Source: Liolophura sinensis | Taxonomy: Eukaryota > Mollusca > Polyplacophora > Chitonida > Chitonidae | Length of the DNA: 64,000 nt | Direction: 5' to 3' | Assembly (NCBI RefSeq): GCF_032854445.1 | Contig: NC_088298.1 | Coordinates: forward strand, 18,803,976-18,867,975 | Shown here: piece by piece, positions 47,463 to 60,300 of the stretch | How the letters are laid out: every line of letters starts with the position of its first letter | How positions within the stretch are numbered: the stretch's first letter is position 1 | Position numbers and translations under genes: made by a program | The notes under the pieces: generated by a model | Databases searched by the model: none | Seen by the model: only the letters and a program-made list of their open reading frames with translations | Told to the model about the DNA's origin: nothing

Positions 47463-50202
47463 AATCAATGCTTTGCATGATTTTACATTAAGTGGTTTCA
47501 ATTAGATAATCACTCTCTTAAAAAGACATATTCTAAACCCTTGTCCTGGAGATACAGTTTTATCCAAGGCTGATTATTTGATTTGAAAAACAAAAAAGCT
47601 GACAAGTCTTCTTTTAATTATCTATTACATGAGCTTTAAAACCTGAATTAAATACTGTAATTAAAATCATCGTAACTCACAAGTTCAGCATACTAGAATC
47701 CCTTTATATAACTACAAAACCATTCATATAGCAGAAAAGACTTTTAAATTAGCCGCCTTTTCTGTGCATGAACACACAAAAGATTTACTATCTTTACTAT
47801 GGCGTTTGTGTGAAGCCATGTAAATAATCAATAACTGATCGATAGACATGTGACAGAGTGTGACAGACATTGACTTTCTCTTATGAACTAGCAGTCAGCC
47901 TAGTGCGAAAATACAGCTGTCTAGAGGCTTGGCAGGGGACGTGATGGGTGGGTGTCTTCAGAGACAGGTAAATGGTTAGCTGTCTAGGGATGGGGTATAC
48001 TACAATGTTAGTTGAGTTGAGGAAAATCCCCTGAAGTGGCTACACCGTACATGGACATTTGAACAGCCTCATGGAGAGGACATTGAATTGATTGTTAGCC
48101 ACATGGGCATACAGTACAAAAACCAGCACTTAATCTGTACATAAACCTCTACGTGTGTTTTTTTTTTAAAAATAAGATATGCATACCCTGTACTGTTTTG
48201 AGGCGGTATCATTATTTTCACCACATTCCAAATGTATTACTGTGCATTTCAGATAAATTGATATTTTGTGATTTTTTTTACAAAACTGAGCTCATAATGT
48301 TCATTTTTCCGTTTGGAAGTGCTCTATACTTACAGTATTGCTTGGACTGGTTTTTGTATATCAATAAAGCCCTGTGAAATGTTTAATAACTGATGTATTT
48401 GTGATTGAATGTTATGATGAAACTTTAATTTAAGTACATGAAACACATGAGTGAAAGATGTGGTCATTCTTATGGGATTGGACCTTGTACATTTGGTCAC
48501 ATAAACATTGGACACAGATTCAGATTTTGAGCTGTGTATACTATTGGATATTTATTTATTAGTACAGATAACAGTTTCATGGGCGCTGTGTATTTGAACG
48601 ACCTTCGGCTTTTGTATAGGTTTTCATTGGCGGTTTGTGTTCTAGTTGTAGTTGTTGACTTAAGCTTTGCTCTGGCTATATGCGATATGCGATATGCAAA
48701 GTAGGTAGGGAAAGGCTATGTACTGGTGAATTACTAATGTGGAGACGTTATATTTACAAAGTCATATCTGTATCGAACATCTGGGCCGTTGTAACAGGAC
48801 CAAAACGCCAACCTGTTTAACTTTTATTGGGCCTCACACTGTTACCAAGCCCTTGCCTCCTGCAGCTCGTGTGTTAACCACTGATTTCACTTATTCCCTT
48901 AGAGCATTCCTTGCGTTTTCCAGCAGTGTTGAAGACTGCTTACTGCTTGTTTTTTTTGCGTGATTTCAGCCGAATTTCGTACTTTATATATACTGTCTTA
49001 GTTCTTTGTTGGTTCGGGTTATATGTCGTTCTGGAAATTGGCCATGACGTGGAACGTCTTTAATGGTTGACGGCTGGCATTCGAATGTCAGTATCGTGGC
49101 TTAGATACACAAACAGTCCAGTCACAGTAGTGTACATGTACTTATGATTCTTCTCTGAGTTTGTATGCAACTCTTATATAACCGACAACGGCAGATACTG
49201 CATTTTTCTGTCACTTGATTGGTTAAAATCGTCCAGACGTGACTAAATATATGCGTACATATGCGAGCTTTTCATCATTCAGACATTGAAATGGTCGATG
49301 AAGAACAACTGTTTACCTTGCCTATTGGAATGGGGTGTTCAAATGCTAATGTGCCGTTGTTCAATGAAATTTTGACAACAGACCATGTATTCCATACGAA
49401 TAATCAATTAAAACTTCTGACGAGCGACTGACAGTTTGATCATATAGCACGCTCACGGGGAAGACATTTTGAATGTGCATGGATTGTTTAATGGTAACTA
49501 GCAGTCTAGCTCCTCATTCAGTGCACAGAAGTTCAATTGTTTTCTGCTTTAATATTGGTCATTTGGAAGATATAGGTGACTGGAATGTCTTCAAATGGAG
49601 AAGCAAATAGTAACAGGACTTGACTTAAAGTATTACATGTACTATGGACAACGGACAAGAACCCTTTTCCCTGGCTTGCTTGTTCCATTTACCGGACATT
49701 TTACCGTTGATTGATGGTTGACCGTCGTACAGGATTTTACCAGTATTATTATCTCGTTTTCACTGGATTGTACTGAATACATAATCTTCAAATCTTGCTT
49801 ACTTCGCCCATGCTGACGATCTTTAATATTCACTGAAGTTTCAGGTGTTTTTCACTGAGGAAGGGATGGATTTCGGGTAGGTTACCATGAAGGTTTGGTA
49901 TTTATGGTCACACGACAGCGAAATCGCAGTCACTTGACATATTTTCTTTGGCGTATGTTAGAGCTGAATTTTTATGTTTCTTCTGAAATTTGCTTGTATT
50001 ACTGACTATAGACCATTGTCATTTTGAATGACAATACTCTTGCAGCAATGCCTGTGGCATGAATCAAGATCTATGTCCGTGTGTCCGTCTGAATAGGATG
50101 GTTTGATTCTTGAAACGACTTCAAAGCTATTTGATTTCATATCATGGTATGATCAGAAGTATATTGGATGTTGGTAATGTATTGAATATCTAACAACGAC
50201 AT
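47463..50202. other. No gene recognised
   Basis: Frames of at most 74 codons. No array or SINE seen. Confidence 0.55.
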
Positions 50203-50449
50203 TCCAAAGTCGGGAGACCGTTATCAAACCCGATTCGGGTCATAGCAAAGACTTTTAAAATGGTAATGGTTACTGCTTCACTTGGCGCTCAGCTCTGAGA
50301 GGTTGGAGAAAGGAAACATGGCTGGTTGGCTCGATGTCCGTATAATGTACTTGAGTGGGGTGTCGTGTCTGGTATCTTCGACATGACACTTCAGTGGCGA
50401 GCGGGGCTTGTCGTAGTCATATGACTGAAAAATTGAAATTGAAAAAAAA
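50203..50449 (+). mobile_element. SINE family B, plus strand, lacks the 5' half of the head
   Basis: The copy starts inside the tRNA-like head (attccaaagtcgggagac). It continues through gggtcatagcaaagactttt, cttcacttggcgctcagctc, ggtgtcgtgtctggtatctt, gtagtcatatgactgaaaaa and an A-rich end. It is the best copy of the central part that includes the gtgtctggtatcttcgac block, and it links the fragments on both sides of the 25.6-kb minisatellite to one family. Confidence 0.87.
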
Positions 50450-53400
50450 AAGTATATTACGTAAACCTCCGGAAATACAAATACATACAACGAGGTTCAG
50501 CAGATCAGAAATTGGTGTTTCTTTCATCTCACCGTGATATAGCATGGCGGCCACAAAGTGTTCTTGCAGGTTATTACGCACACGGTATATTCTTGTTTAG
50601 GCGGTATAAGAATTCAGACTTGAGATGTAATGGCGGGCCTCTTTGATAGGACTTACACAGGTTTGTGAAGGTGGCTACTTATATCCCTTAAAAGTTCATG
50701 CGGGTGGTAAGATGTGCGGTTATTCAAAGTCTTCAAATTCACAAGCATCTTGCTGTTACATGTCCTCAATGAGTATTTAAACGCGTAGGTTATTCTTGGG
50801 AAACGTTTGAATATACCAAAACTATGATCGGACTATATTGGACTTCAACTACTGACGCCATCCCTCGGAGATAAAAGATGATCATGTAAATTGTTAGGTC
50901 GCCTTCTCCTGAATGGAAGTGGTGTATAATACATCCTTTATGTAGGATTGACTGACACCAGCACCATTATGGCTGGTGGATAGCTAGTGATGGAATAAAT
51001 AAACTATGTGGTGTGTCGGCAAAAGTTCACTTCTAGAGACTATTTCCGTCCCCGAAAACGAGTTTGACTGTGCGGATATGATACCCTATTATAGATTTAA
51101 TTAGTGATGTAACATCCCACCTGTTTTTTGCGCTGTACATCAATCAAACGCCTTACGCTGTTATTGCTAAACAAACGCCCTGCAACGGGTATCTCTAGTC
51201 GTTCGCTTGTAAAACCTTTTTTCTGTTCTCACAACCTCAGAAAGATGTTATTCGCTTGGGTTTCGCATTCCAGCTTTTTACTGTTGCCAAATTTCACCGA
51301 CCACGTCGTTACACAAACATCACAATATCTGCCTGTGGCTAATGCTACTAGTGCTATAGACAACCACCGCATCAACTCTGCTTATGGTATTAAGTTATGC
51401 AGATGACTAGATTCTATGGTGACCAAACAGGAGTTAAATGGGTTGCTTCTATATACAATTGGAACGGTAAATTCTAGACGTCGAAGACTTTTGTATACCA
51501 ATTTTCAACCATAATGGACATTAATTCAGGTCATTTAACTCATGATCAATTTCTAAAGCAACTTCCAACGGAAACCATTAAAAAGGGAAAGTATTTAAAG
51601 TAAGACATTAAAACAGATTCACGTAAAGAGAAGCAGTAAAGAGTTTTCATTGCATTGTTTGTTATTTCCTTGTGATGGTGATGATCCTCGTGGAATTGTA
51701 ACCATGACTTAGGTTTGGTTGATTCGGATTTTGTACGCCACAACTTTTTGTCACACATCGGTCTCTGTTAGTTCCTCTTGATCCTTTATGAAATTTTTCA
51801 CTTTGTCGTTCAAATATTGAAAATAGGTATACCGCGAGCCCATCCGTTAATTGAACTTGAACCATACCTTCCAATTGATAACAATTTGTAAAACATTGTT
51901 GCTTAAGGCAAATGTTCTTTTACCAACAGTACATTACTAGGATATAGCTGAAAATACACTGCCAATGTAACGTCAAACCTAATTGATTTATTCCTCCCTT
52001 TACCAACATTTAAGAAGTACAGGTCTGTTTTGAGCCCTCTCTCAGCTCTCGTGTCAGTCTACCTGTTTCTCCTGACATAACACCCGACGCCTGTAATTAT
52101 CAAGTGGCTTACTTACGCTCCGGAGCAAGTTACGCAATGCCCGTGTGTGTTAACTGTTAAACGTTGGACCACCGACACCCAATGCAAGCGAATGTATAGC
52201 GCATGTAAAGTGCATTGCATAGCCTACTAGGTGTAGACTGTTCTTTGTGCAGTGTGGGTCTGGAATCTGTATTGCAGACCTAATCTTCAGTCACCAGCGT
52301 ATACACGATGGCACCTATGTATAACTTCATCCCCGAAACTTAAAATAGATCAGGGGATAGTTTAAACGCAATCAGGCTGTATCTAAGAGGGCGCGTGCTG
52401 TGCTTAGGTACCAGCTGCTGTTACGTACCCCCATCTGCCTTTCGTACGAGTCTACATGCTGGAGTCGTCGTAAAGATGCTTCCTGTCTGTATATTTATAT
52501 GTGCAACTGTAAACTAGTCTAGGCTATAGATATGTACTTGTGTACCGTCTTCGCATGTCTGCCTGCCTTGACGTAGCGGAAGAAGCTTGGGTCTAGTAAC
52601 TCATGGGAGACAACGTTGCCAATGTACTCATCTTACGTGATAAGTTTTTTTCAAGTGACGATCTACCTCACCGCACGAGCTCCATAGCTCAAGCACGTGC
52701 GCGCTTAGCAACCGATAGGACCATTCCTCTCATTATTCCAGGTTTGTTCAGCTTTGGGGAAATGATTTATTAGATTGTGTTATATCCGAGAGACAGTTAA
52801 ATTCTTTTTGTTGAAGACATTCACTCAGGGACATCATTTCAGTGATGTCCAGCAAGGTTTGAAAACTTTGCCTCCGCAAGGGGACTGCTGACTTGTTGAA
52901 AGTTTTTTCTTCCATCATTCTATTCCAAACAGTGTTGCTCTGACATTGAATTATCTCCCGTTTACAGTTACGAGGGGAGTCAGCTCTTGTAAATAAAACG
53001 ACTGGAACTGTCTTATGGTTCGTTCTATTAATCTTACACCGGGGCACCTTTACCATTGAGCTTTCCTTCGCTGAGAGCCTAGCTGCTAAATAAATTTGGC
53101 AAACTGGGTCGGAGCCAAAGGATAACACTCTTGAGAAACGTTCTCCTGCGGTAGAGAGAAAAGTGAGAGAATAGTAACAAGGGGAACGATATTCAGCTCT
53201 ATACCTCTGTGCCCCCTGAAAAACTTTCTACCTGTGGCTTGTCGAGTGTCTTTAGTTCAAGAGGAACCTCATGTCTGTTGTATCCACCTTAAGGAGGTAC
53301 CGAGAGGAAACGGTGCCATGGAATTTCTGCCAAAAGTTTTGATGACTCGCGCCGGCTCGTGAAATCTTGAAGCAGAGAAGATGTTATCAGCCAACGGCTC

Positions 53401-53743
53401 AACACGCCTCTTGTAAACTCACGGACATACAAGAAGGCTAGAGTGTGTATTACGGAGATCCCTGTCCGACGGCAAACTAAAACATCCCCGATGGGTTATT
53501 AGTGACCGAGCACTGAGGTTATATTTTCGCCCGCAATGGCTGGCCAGGGCGGTAAAGAAGGCTAACAGTGTATGTCATACTTCAGCTAATGTAAACATAT
53601 TGCCAGAGAAACACGCGAGCGGAGAGCCGTGAGTTCCACACTGGACGGCCAAGGTGAAAAACAAGAAGGACATATGGTAGAGACAGTGCAGGGAATCCCC
53701 AAGGGTGTAAAAAACAAACTTTGTCTGAGCTAGTTGGGAACTG
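50450..53743. other. No gene recognised
   Basis: Frames of at most 126 codons (52748-53128, -), without recognisable domains. GC content rises somewhat from about 52.0 kb rightwards. No array or SINE seen. Confidence 0.5.
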
Positions 53744-54301
53744 ATGTTAACTCTGTGCCTGAGAATTCCTTCACCCTCTTCTCTTAATTCCAATGCCATT
53801 TCTTCCTCCTTACCTTTGGTCGAGTCAGCATTAGGGATCACTTCCGGTCTTGCTGGAGAACGCTTCCTGGAGTCCCAATCAGTCTGTTGTTATTCAGCAT
53901 CAGCAGGAAAGAAATACTCATTACATCGTCGCCTTCCAAAAGTGACATTCAGGAAACTTCGTTCATTTAAGGAAACTCCCCCACCGATTGGCAAATTTCA
54001 CGGAATTGTTAACGACAACTGTGTTCGTTGTCATTGTGGAAACATTCACGACGCGCCTTGCTTAGTTTGCCCGGAAGTTGACGAAGTCACCGTACACAAT
54101 TCACCAGGTCACCAGCTGATCGCCTATCATTGTTGCCCAAGAATCCATCATTCTAACATCTGTGACGTCTTTCATGCCGTTCCTCTCGTATTTTTGGGTT
54201 GTTACTCTTGTCACAGTGGAGACTATCTAAACCACAGTGAGAGGGGGTCACATTTATATTTCCCGCCATGCCATCCATGGTCAAGTTTTTCGGCGAGTTA
54301 A
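53744..54301 (+). CDS. Unassigned 185-codon open frame, weak gene candidate
   Basis: This is the longest open frame in the window not created by a tandem repeat. It begins at an ATG with poor start context (aactgATGtta); a TGA stop lies 18 nt upstream in frame. It ends TAA at 54299-54301. The first ~80 residues are Ser/Leu-rich without features. In the second half cysteines and histidines cluster, including CVRCHC and PCLVC about 9 residues apart around residues 93-107, then more Cys/His pairs to about residue 160. This could be a metal-binding or disulfide segment, or chance. I recognise no family. I see no signal peptide, no convincing splice sites and no conserved neighbour. By a rough random-stop estimate for about 60% AT, a frame this long is unusual but not impossible in 64 kb, and the local GC rise makes it likelier. 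Confidence 0.2.
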   Translation: MLTLCLRIPSPSSLNSNAISSSLPLVESALGITSGLAGERFLESQSVCCYSASAGKKYSLHRRLPKVTFRKLRSFKETPPPIGKFHGIVNDNCVRCHCGNIHDAPCLVCPEVDEVTVHNSPGHQLIAYHCCPRIHHSNICDVFHAVPLVFLGCYSCHSGDYLNHSERGSHLYFPPCHPWSSFSAS

Positions 54302-57300
54302 GTGGACATCCGGGCTTAGATAGATCGGAAAGTTGCCGGGAGGAAATCGCGAGGCGCCAGTCAATTCACGCTGGCACCACTTTGAATATATCGTCATATT
54401 TCGGAGAAGCGGATGCTGGTGCTCCGTAAGTAAATATATACACCAGCCAATCTATCGAAAGCAATACGCACGCATGAGCAGTGTTCTGATACTGACATGT
54501 GACATGTTTTGGGACAATCTCACCCCACCCCCACCCTAACCGATTTTGTGTAATTGTAATCGGTTATCGGTTTGTTGTTTTATCATCCATTCCTTTCGTG
54601 TGTGTTTTCCGTTGATTCTTTTGTTGTTTTTGTCGTTGTTACTGTCCAATCTTTTGCTCCAATCTATCCAGACAAACGTTGTCCAACTTTGACTTTTTCC
54701 ACACATAGTATCCAGTGAAATAAATGTTGTAAATTAAGACGATTCAGCATATATTAATAGTAGTCTTTTTGTTAAGGTCCAGTGTTACGCAGAGCTACTG
54801 TCCGAATTATGATATCAAACAATCGCCACACAAACTCCATGAGCTGGGTGGGAAATACTGGAAAATAAGGGAACTCGACCAATATCATTTACCTTAACGA
54901 TGAAGTTAAAATTTTACATCCATCTTGCAAAGACGGGGATATCATGAACCATACTCAAACGTGACGAACAATTAAAAGTTAGTAGTGAAGTTATCCATGG
55001 ATCTCATCTTTCAGTCTATTGGAATTTGAAAATAGTGGGGTTTTTTTCTGAATTACAAGTATGTTGCATTTCTCTGCCTATTTATGTGTTCATGTTCTAA
55101 CTCGATGACAACAGTATCTGTTTTTGACGTATATTTATGTAGAAACCGTCTGAGTCAGCTACCAACTGGACTGATTTCCACACGTTTCCTATAGCAAGAG
55201 CATATACGACGTTTTACACCTTGTCTTTCATTACCAGTGATTACCGCTTTTCATCTGACGTAATTTTCCTGCACAGGTCCCAGCGAAGTTGACATTAAAC
55301 ATCCCTGTGAAGAGGGTTAGGTTTTACATCCCCTATCATGTGAACACATACGCTTAGCCAGTATTTGGACATTCTTTCTTTTGGCTCATGTGTGTAGCTT
55401 GCATATCTCCATTTCCAGTGATGATTAATGAATCTTATCGGCATTGGTAGAAATATCGTTACATTGCAGACACCAGACATGGCTCAGATTTTGACATGCC
55501 CTGGCGTTTTCATTTATTTCACCAAAATATATATTAAACATTTTTTTGGATGGGATCTGTATTTGTAAAATATGTACACATCCAATATAAAGTAAGCTGC
55601 AATTAAATATTTGGCGGATTAAAACTGCACAAGGGCTTGCTTTATACCATTGTGAGGCCTGTCCTGTTTGAGAAAGTCTGAGAGGCCGAATTTGGATATT
55701 CAATCTGGCTATCTGTTTCCCATGTTGCCAAATAGTATGCCCAAGTATCAGCTGTAGGACGGGTGCAGATGTAGCACTATAGTCAGCGAGTCTCTACATG
55801 TACATGTAAGTCAACGTGTTGCATGCTTGGGAAGCCAGCTGGTGCATGAGGTCCGGCCCGACCATCGTGACATACACGAGGAGTAATTTACCTCAGCTGG
55901 TGACTGTAATGTATACGTCACATTGGCGCGTGCCGTCCGGTGAACGGCAGTTTACCCTATATCTTCTAATTATACGAACGCCGTTTTGAAGATACGACCG
56001 AAAAAAATAAGTGTTTAAGCACAAGAATTGGTTTGGTAACGCCATGGAGGCAGTATAGATCTCAGTGGCCACGTGGACGTATTATATGAGACAAATGAAG
56101 TTATCCCTTTGGCCTTTAAAGTCATTTGCCAAAAATATGAGGGATGGGTTTTACAGTGCAAGGGACTATTTACTTCTAAAGCATTCTCTAACTTAACCGT
56201 GTCTTGTTGAAGACCTTCAGAGTTAGCATTGTATTGCTACAAACTACTGTATTGTACATTCTGTGAGAACAGTTGAGCAAGGGTTAACGACAGAGATCCT
56301 GTGAGAACATGCTCGTCTGCTTTTCAGCCCTATACTCAAGTATTGCTCATATATTGCTTTTGACTGCCCAATAAACTCACTGCGTTAAATATTGTCAGAG
56401 TGAACAAAATCATGATATTGATGATCATTACGTACGGTGCAATTGCCTGCCTTAGAATCTGCTTATCGGAAGTATGATACGGTGGACATTCCACGAGTTA
56501 ATGACCCCCTGAAACTTGTGAACAAAGTGTATATAACCAAGTACGTATCTCTCTTTTTCTGAAAGAAAACAAGCGTACGCTTTCAACAGCTAACTGGTAA
56601 AGTACTTGTATTTTACTTTTACCTTTGGTGATTTTACTCATCACAAGGACTAGTACACTGACGCTCTCAAATAGTGATAATGATGTGCACAGTTTCATAT
56701 CTCAAACAACCCTGTCTACGTAATACTTCATATCTTGTAGAATTGTATAGGAATTATATATTGTACAAGATAAAGAGGAGATAGTAATGATATCGGTAAC
56801 ACGCCAATACCCATGAAGTAAAACGAAGCGTGTTAATCTCGTATATGTATTCTAGTGAACGTAATATGCTTACTTCAGAGAGCTAATATTCCGAAGCCTT
56901 TATACATGATGCGAATCTCTGTGGCTGTACTGCTTCGCCAAGGTTGAAATAAATCTGGTTACTGGTACTGGTTACACTAACTCAGTCTGTGCATTGAACT
57001 TTTCAAATAAAGGCTGCTAATCTATTTGACACCATAGTACTCTGTTCTGGCGTTGCAACGATAAGAGTTGGTGTCATAATGCACAATGCTGTTGTGAAGC
57101 GAAAAGCTACGCACAACGTTATGTGTCATTTGTGTATGGCGTGAAAGAAAAGCAATGCTTCTTACTAGAGGTCTATTCATTTGCTTCACAAGCATACCTT
57201 AAGGAACTGCTGTTTATACTTGTGTAGGTTATACTCGGCGGTCCGGTGTTCATGGAGGTTCATCTGGGACTCATTTATATTAGAGGCGGGTCTGTTGATA

Positions 57301-60300
57301 GAAACAGTATGCTCTCGGACAACTGACTGAAGCATCTGGTGCTGTTGTTCTTGTACTTGTGTTGCAGTTGTTCTTATTAGTTGACGATGCTGGTTATCTG
57401 TTCTGACATAGGTATATAGTGGATTCGGTATTGCAAAATGTTGTTAGTTACGTAGATGGTGCATAAAGCGTGCAGTCCTTACGCTGCTACTTAATACATT
57501 TAATAGACACGTAGACATTGAGATTAAACCTACATGCGAGAAAACCAATGGTTAGCTCAGGACATAGCTATTTAATTCGTATCCAGCTAAATGGGTGTCA
57601 TGACTGTCATGAGCACCTAATCTCACGGGAAAAAACGCATATAACGTAAGGTTCTTGTCATCCGTCTACAATGAGCCATAGAATCAGACTATCTGATGAG
57701 ATACTTACGTATATCTTATATGCTAGGAAATGACATGTAGGAAATTTCATGAAAGTGGCTCCTGCTTTTATTCAAGCAGTCTGTGTTTTGACTTAGCTGG
57801 ACCAATATTGGGAGCCAAGCAATTAGCAAGAAATGCATGTTGAGGATTATTAAATCTGGCCTTGCGTAGAATTGAACCCCGGTGCACCCATGCATGTGTG
57901 GCATGGGTTGCTCTCTTAGGTACTTGAAGTTAGTGAGCTATTCTCGTCCAGCACCTCGTTTTTGCTGGCCTCGTTTATACCCATCTAACGCTGTGTAAAT
58001 ACCCATCCCCTGTTGGAATGAACAACTCGCCGTATAGGCCCCGGGGTCTGTTTTGATCACCTAACACAAATACAATTGCCTGCAGGTGCGCGTACATATG
58101 GACCGCACGCTGGGGACCTTGGATGATTCCGATATCTAGGTCTTTCAAAGTTCACCGTTCCCACGGCGTTGCGAAGTTGTTGATGGTTTAGAAATCTGCG
58201 AAAGCTCCTTCATAGAGCTTGCCAGTCACATTGTAAATGCATTTACATGAACATTTAGAATTAAAGCTTAACTCAGGTAAATTGACGTGTGACAATTTTC
58301 CAACTAGCACTGTCGACGCAGCTCTGGATTTGCTCTCTACGCTGTAGACAGTATGCTTTAAAGTATCGTGTGGCGTTCTGAAGGAGGCTCTGTTTAAGCT
58401 TGTATAGTTAACATCCAATATTATAATGACGCCATGACACTGTAATCAGCTTGAGAATGTAGATTGCATGGGATTGTTGTCAGTGAACGCCTCACCCTAT
58501 ACTGATTGGATATCAGAGAAATAGGTGGGTTTTGACGCAGACTAAGTACGATGTTTTCGGTACATATTGTGCTAGCAACGTGGGTGTGTTTTTCCTGTAT
58601 GTCCAAGTATGATATATCCACGTTCGTCTGCTTGCGTTCTTACCATAACAACGTCTTTCGGTTTCTGTTGTGCTGTTATCTTTAGTAAGTTTACATTCCA
58701 TGTACACTGTGCAGACACATTCTTGAACCTTCCTTAAAATAGCTGTTCCAGACATTGAAAGACATCATTTAATACCATCCCTGCGGAAGGTATGACACAC
58801 CAGACAGATCTAGAACTCCCAATGTCTGCTGAAAATACATCCTGTTAGCAGCTCGCTGATTTTGTGTACAATTGCAAAATAATGACAGACTATTCAATTA
58901 GCTTTCTTTTTTATAACGTCATGTCATTACGTGCTAGTCGTATTCTCCCACACAACATTTTTGATGAAATCTGGCAGTTCTGGTTGCCCAAACCCTTTAC
59001 GGAAATCAGTGGCCACATGGCTGTAACTCAGTGTTCTTTAAAGTATAGGAAAAGATTTACTATATGTATGTGCAGTGTACCTCTGCACTAAAAAAATTAA
59101 CCTGATAGAAAGTGCAGTATTTTCGAAAATAAATGTCTTGATTGCATGCGAGTCATTCCTTCTCACTCGACTAAACAAAACCGTAATATGAGTTTCTTTC
59201 TAGACCCAAGGTTGTCATTTTTTATTATTGCGGTTATTTTTATGGTTTATTCCATTTCCAAGTACTAGGTCTTATGACCCTCTGACAACGAACTGATGTT
59301 ACGAAAGATGACTTTTTATGAGATATAAAATGTTTCATTTGAGCAGTATGTTCCTGACAGTTTTTCTGTTTATATAGGAACATGTGTTTAATGTAATTGG
59401 CTTATATCCTACCATTGCATACTCTATATGCGTGCTTGCAGAAAAGTGTTATTGTGAGCCAAAATCTCCACGGGTAAGAAAAAATGATTAGTATATAATT
59501 GTTCCACCCTGCCTCTTCTTCCCTGTACAAACATGTCGCTTTTTCTTATGTGGTCGTTAAGGTTAGTCATTTTAAGGTAAAAAGAATGTTTAAACTAATT
59601 ACTCTGCCAGCAAATGAGGAATCATTTGTTAAAAACATCAGCGCTTCAGAGAATATGTCACTGTAATTGGTTTGACTGTCCATGGCTTTGTGCCGGGACT
59701 TGTTGTTACATGTACGTGTATGGGTTTGTATGTGCATATCATGGCTCTAAACGAAGGCGGAGTAGATCACTATATGTCAAAGAAAGACATTGGCGAATAT
59801 TTTACAGTGCCGTTCGTGATATGGGTTCAGTAGAGATACAGTACTTTTATCATTGTTACTGTTAACTCGTGCCACAGCTACAAACTTCCCAAAGCTCATC
59901 TAATTTGTTACGTGTCTGCGTTCAAGCAGGTGTTTATTTTATATGGTGTGGAACATAATACGCGGGACGTTAAAGTTATCACAAACACTGGCTGCCAAGA
60001 GTCTGACGAAGGCTTTCGTTGAACACTCGTGTGGAGCTGTGTTTATTCTTTCTACAGGATTGATTGCGTTCGGGTTTGGTAATACCCATGCCTTGGCAGC
60101 CACATCAGTTTGAAGGTATGAGAAGCCCACAACTATCGGGAAAAAATGTGGTACAAACACGCTTTGCCGTTTTGTTTCAACGAGTGCGAGCTTAGCGATC
60201 CTTTCGATTTAGTATTTCAACTTTTGACCCTGCAGATTGCAGAATTTATAGCGGTGGTGGTCTTCGCCAAGGTTGTTATGTAGTTGTTAAGTGTATATTC

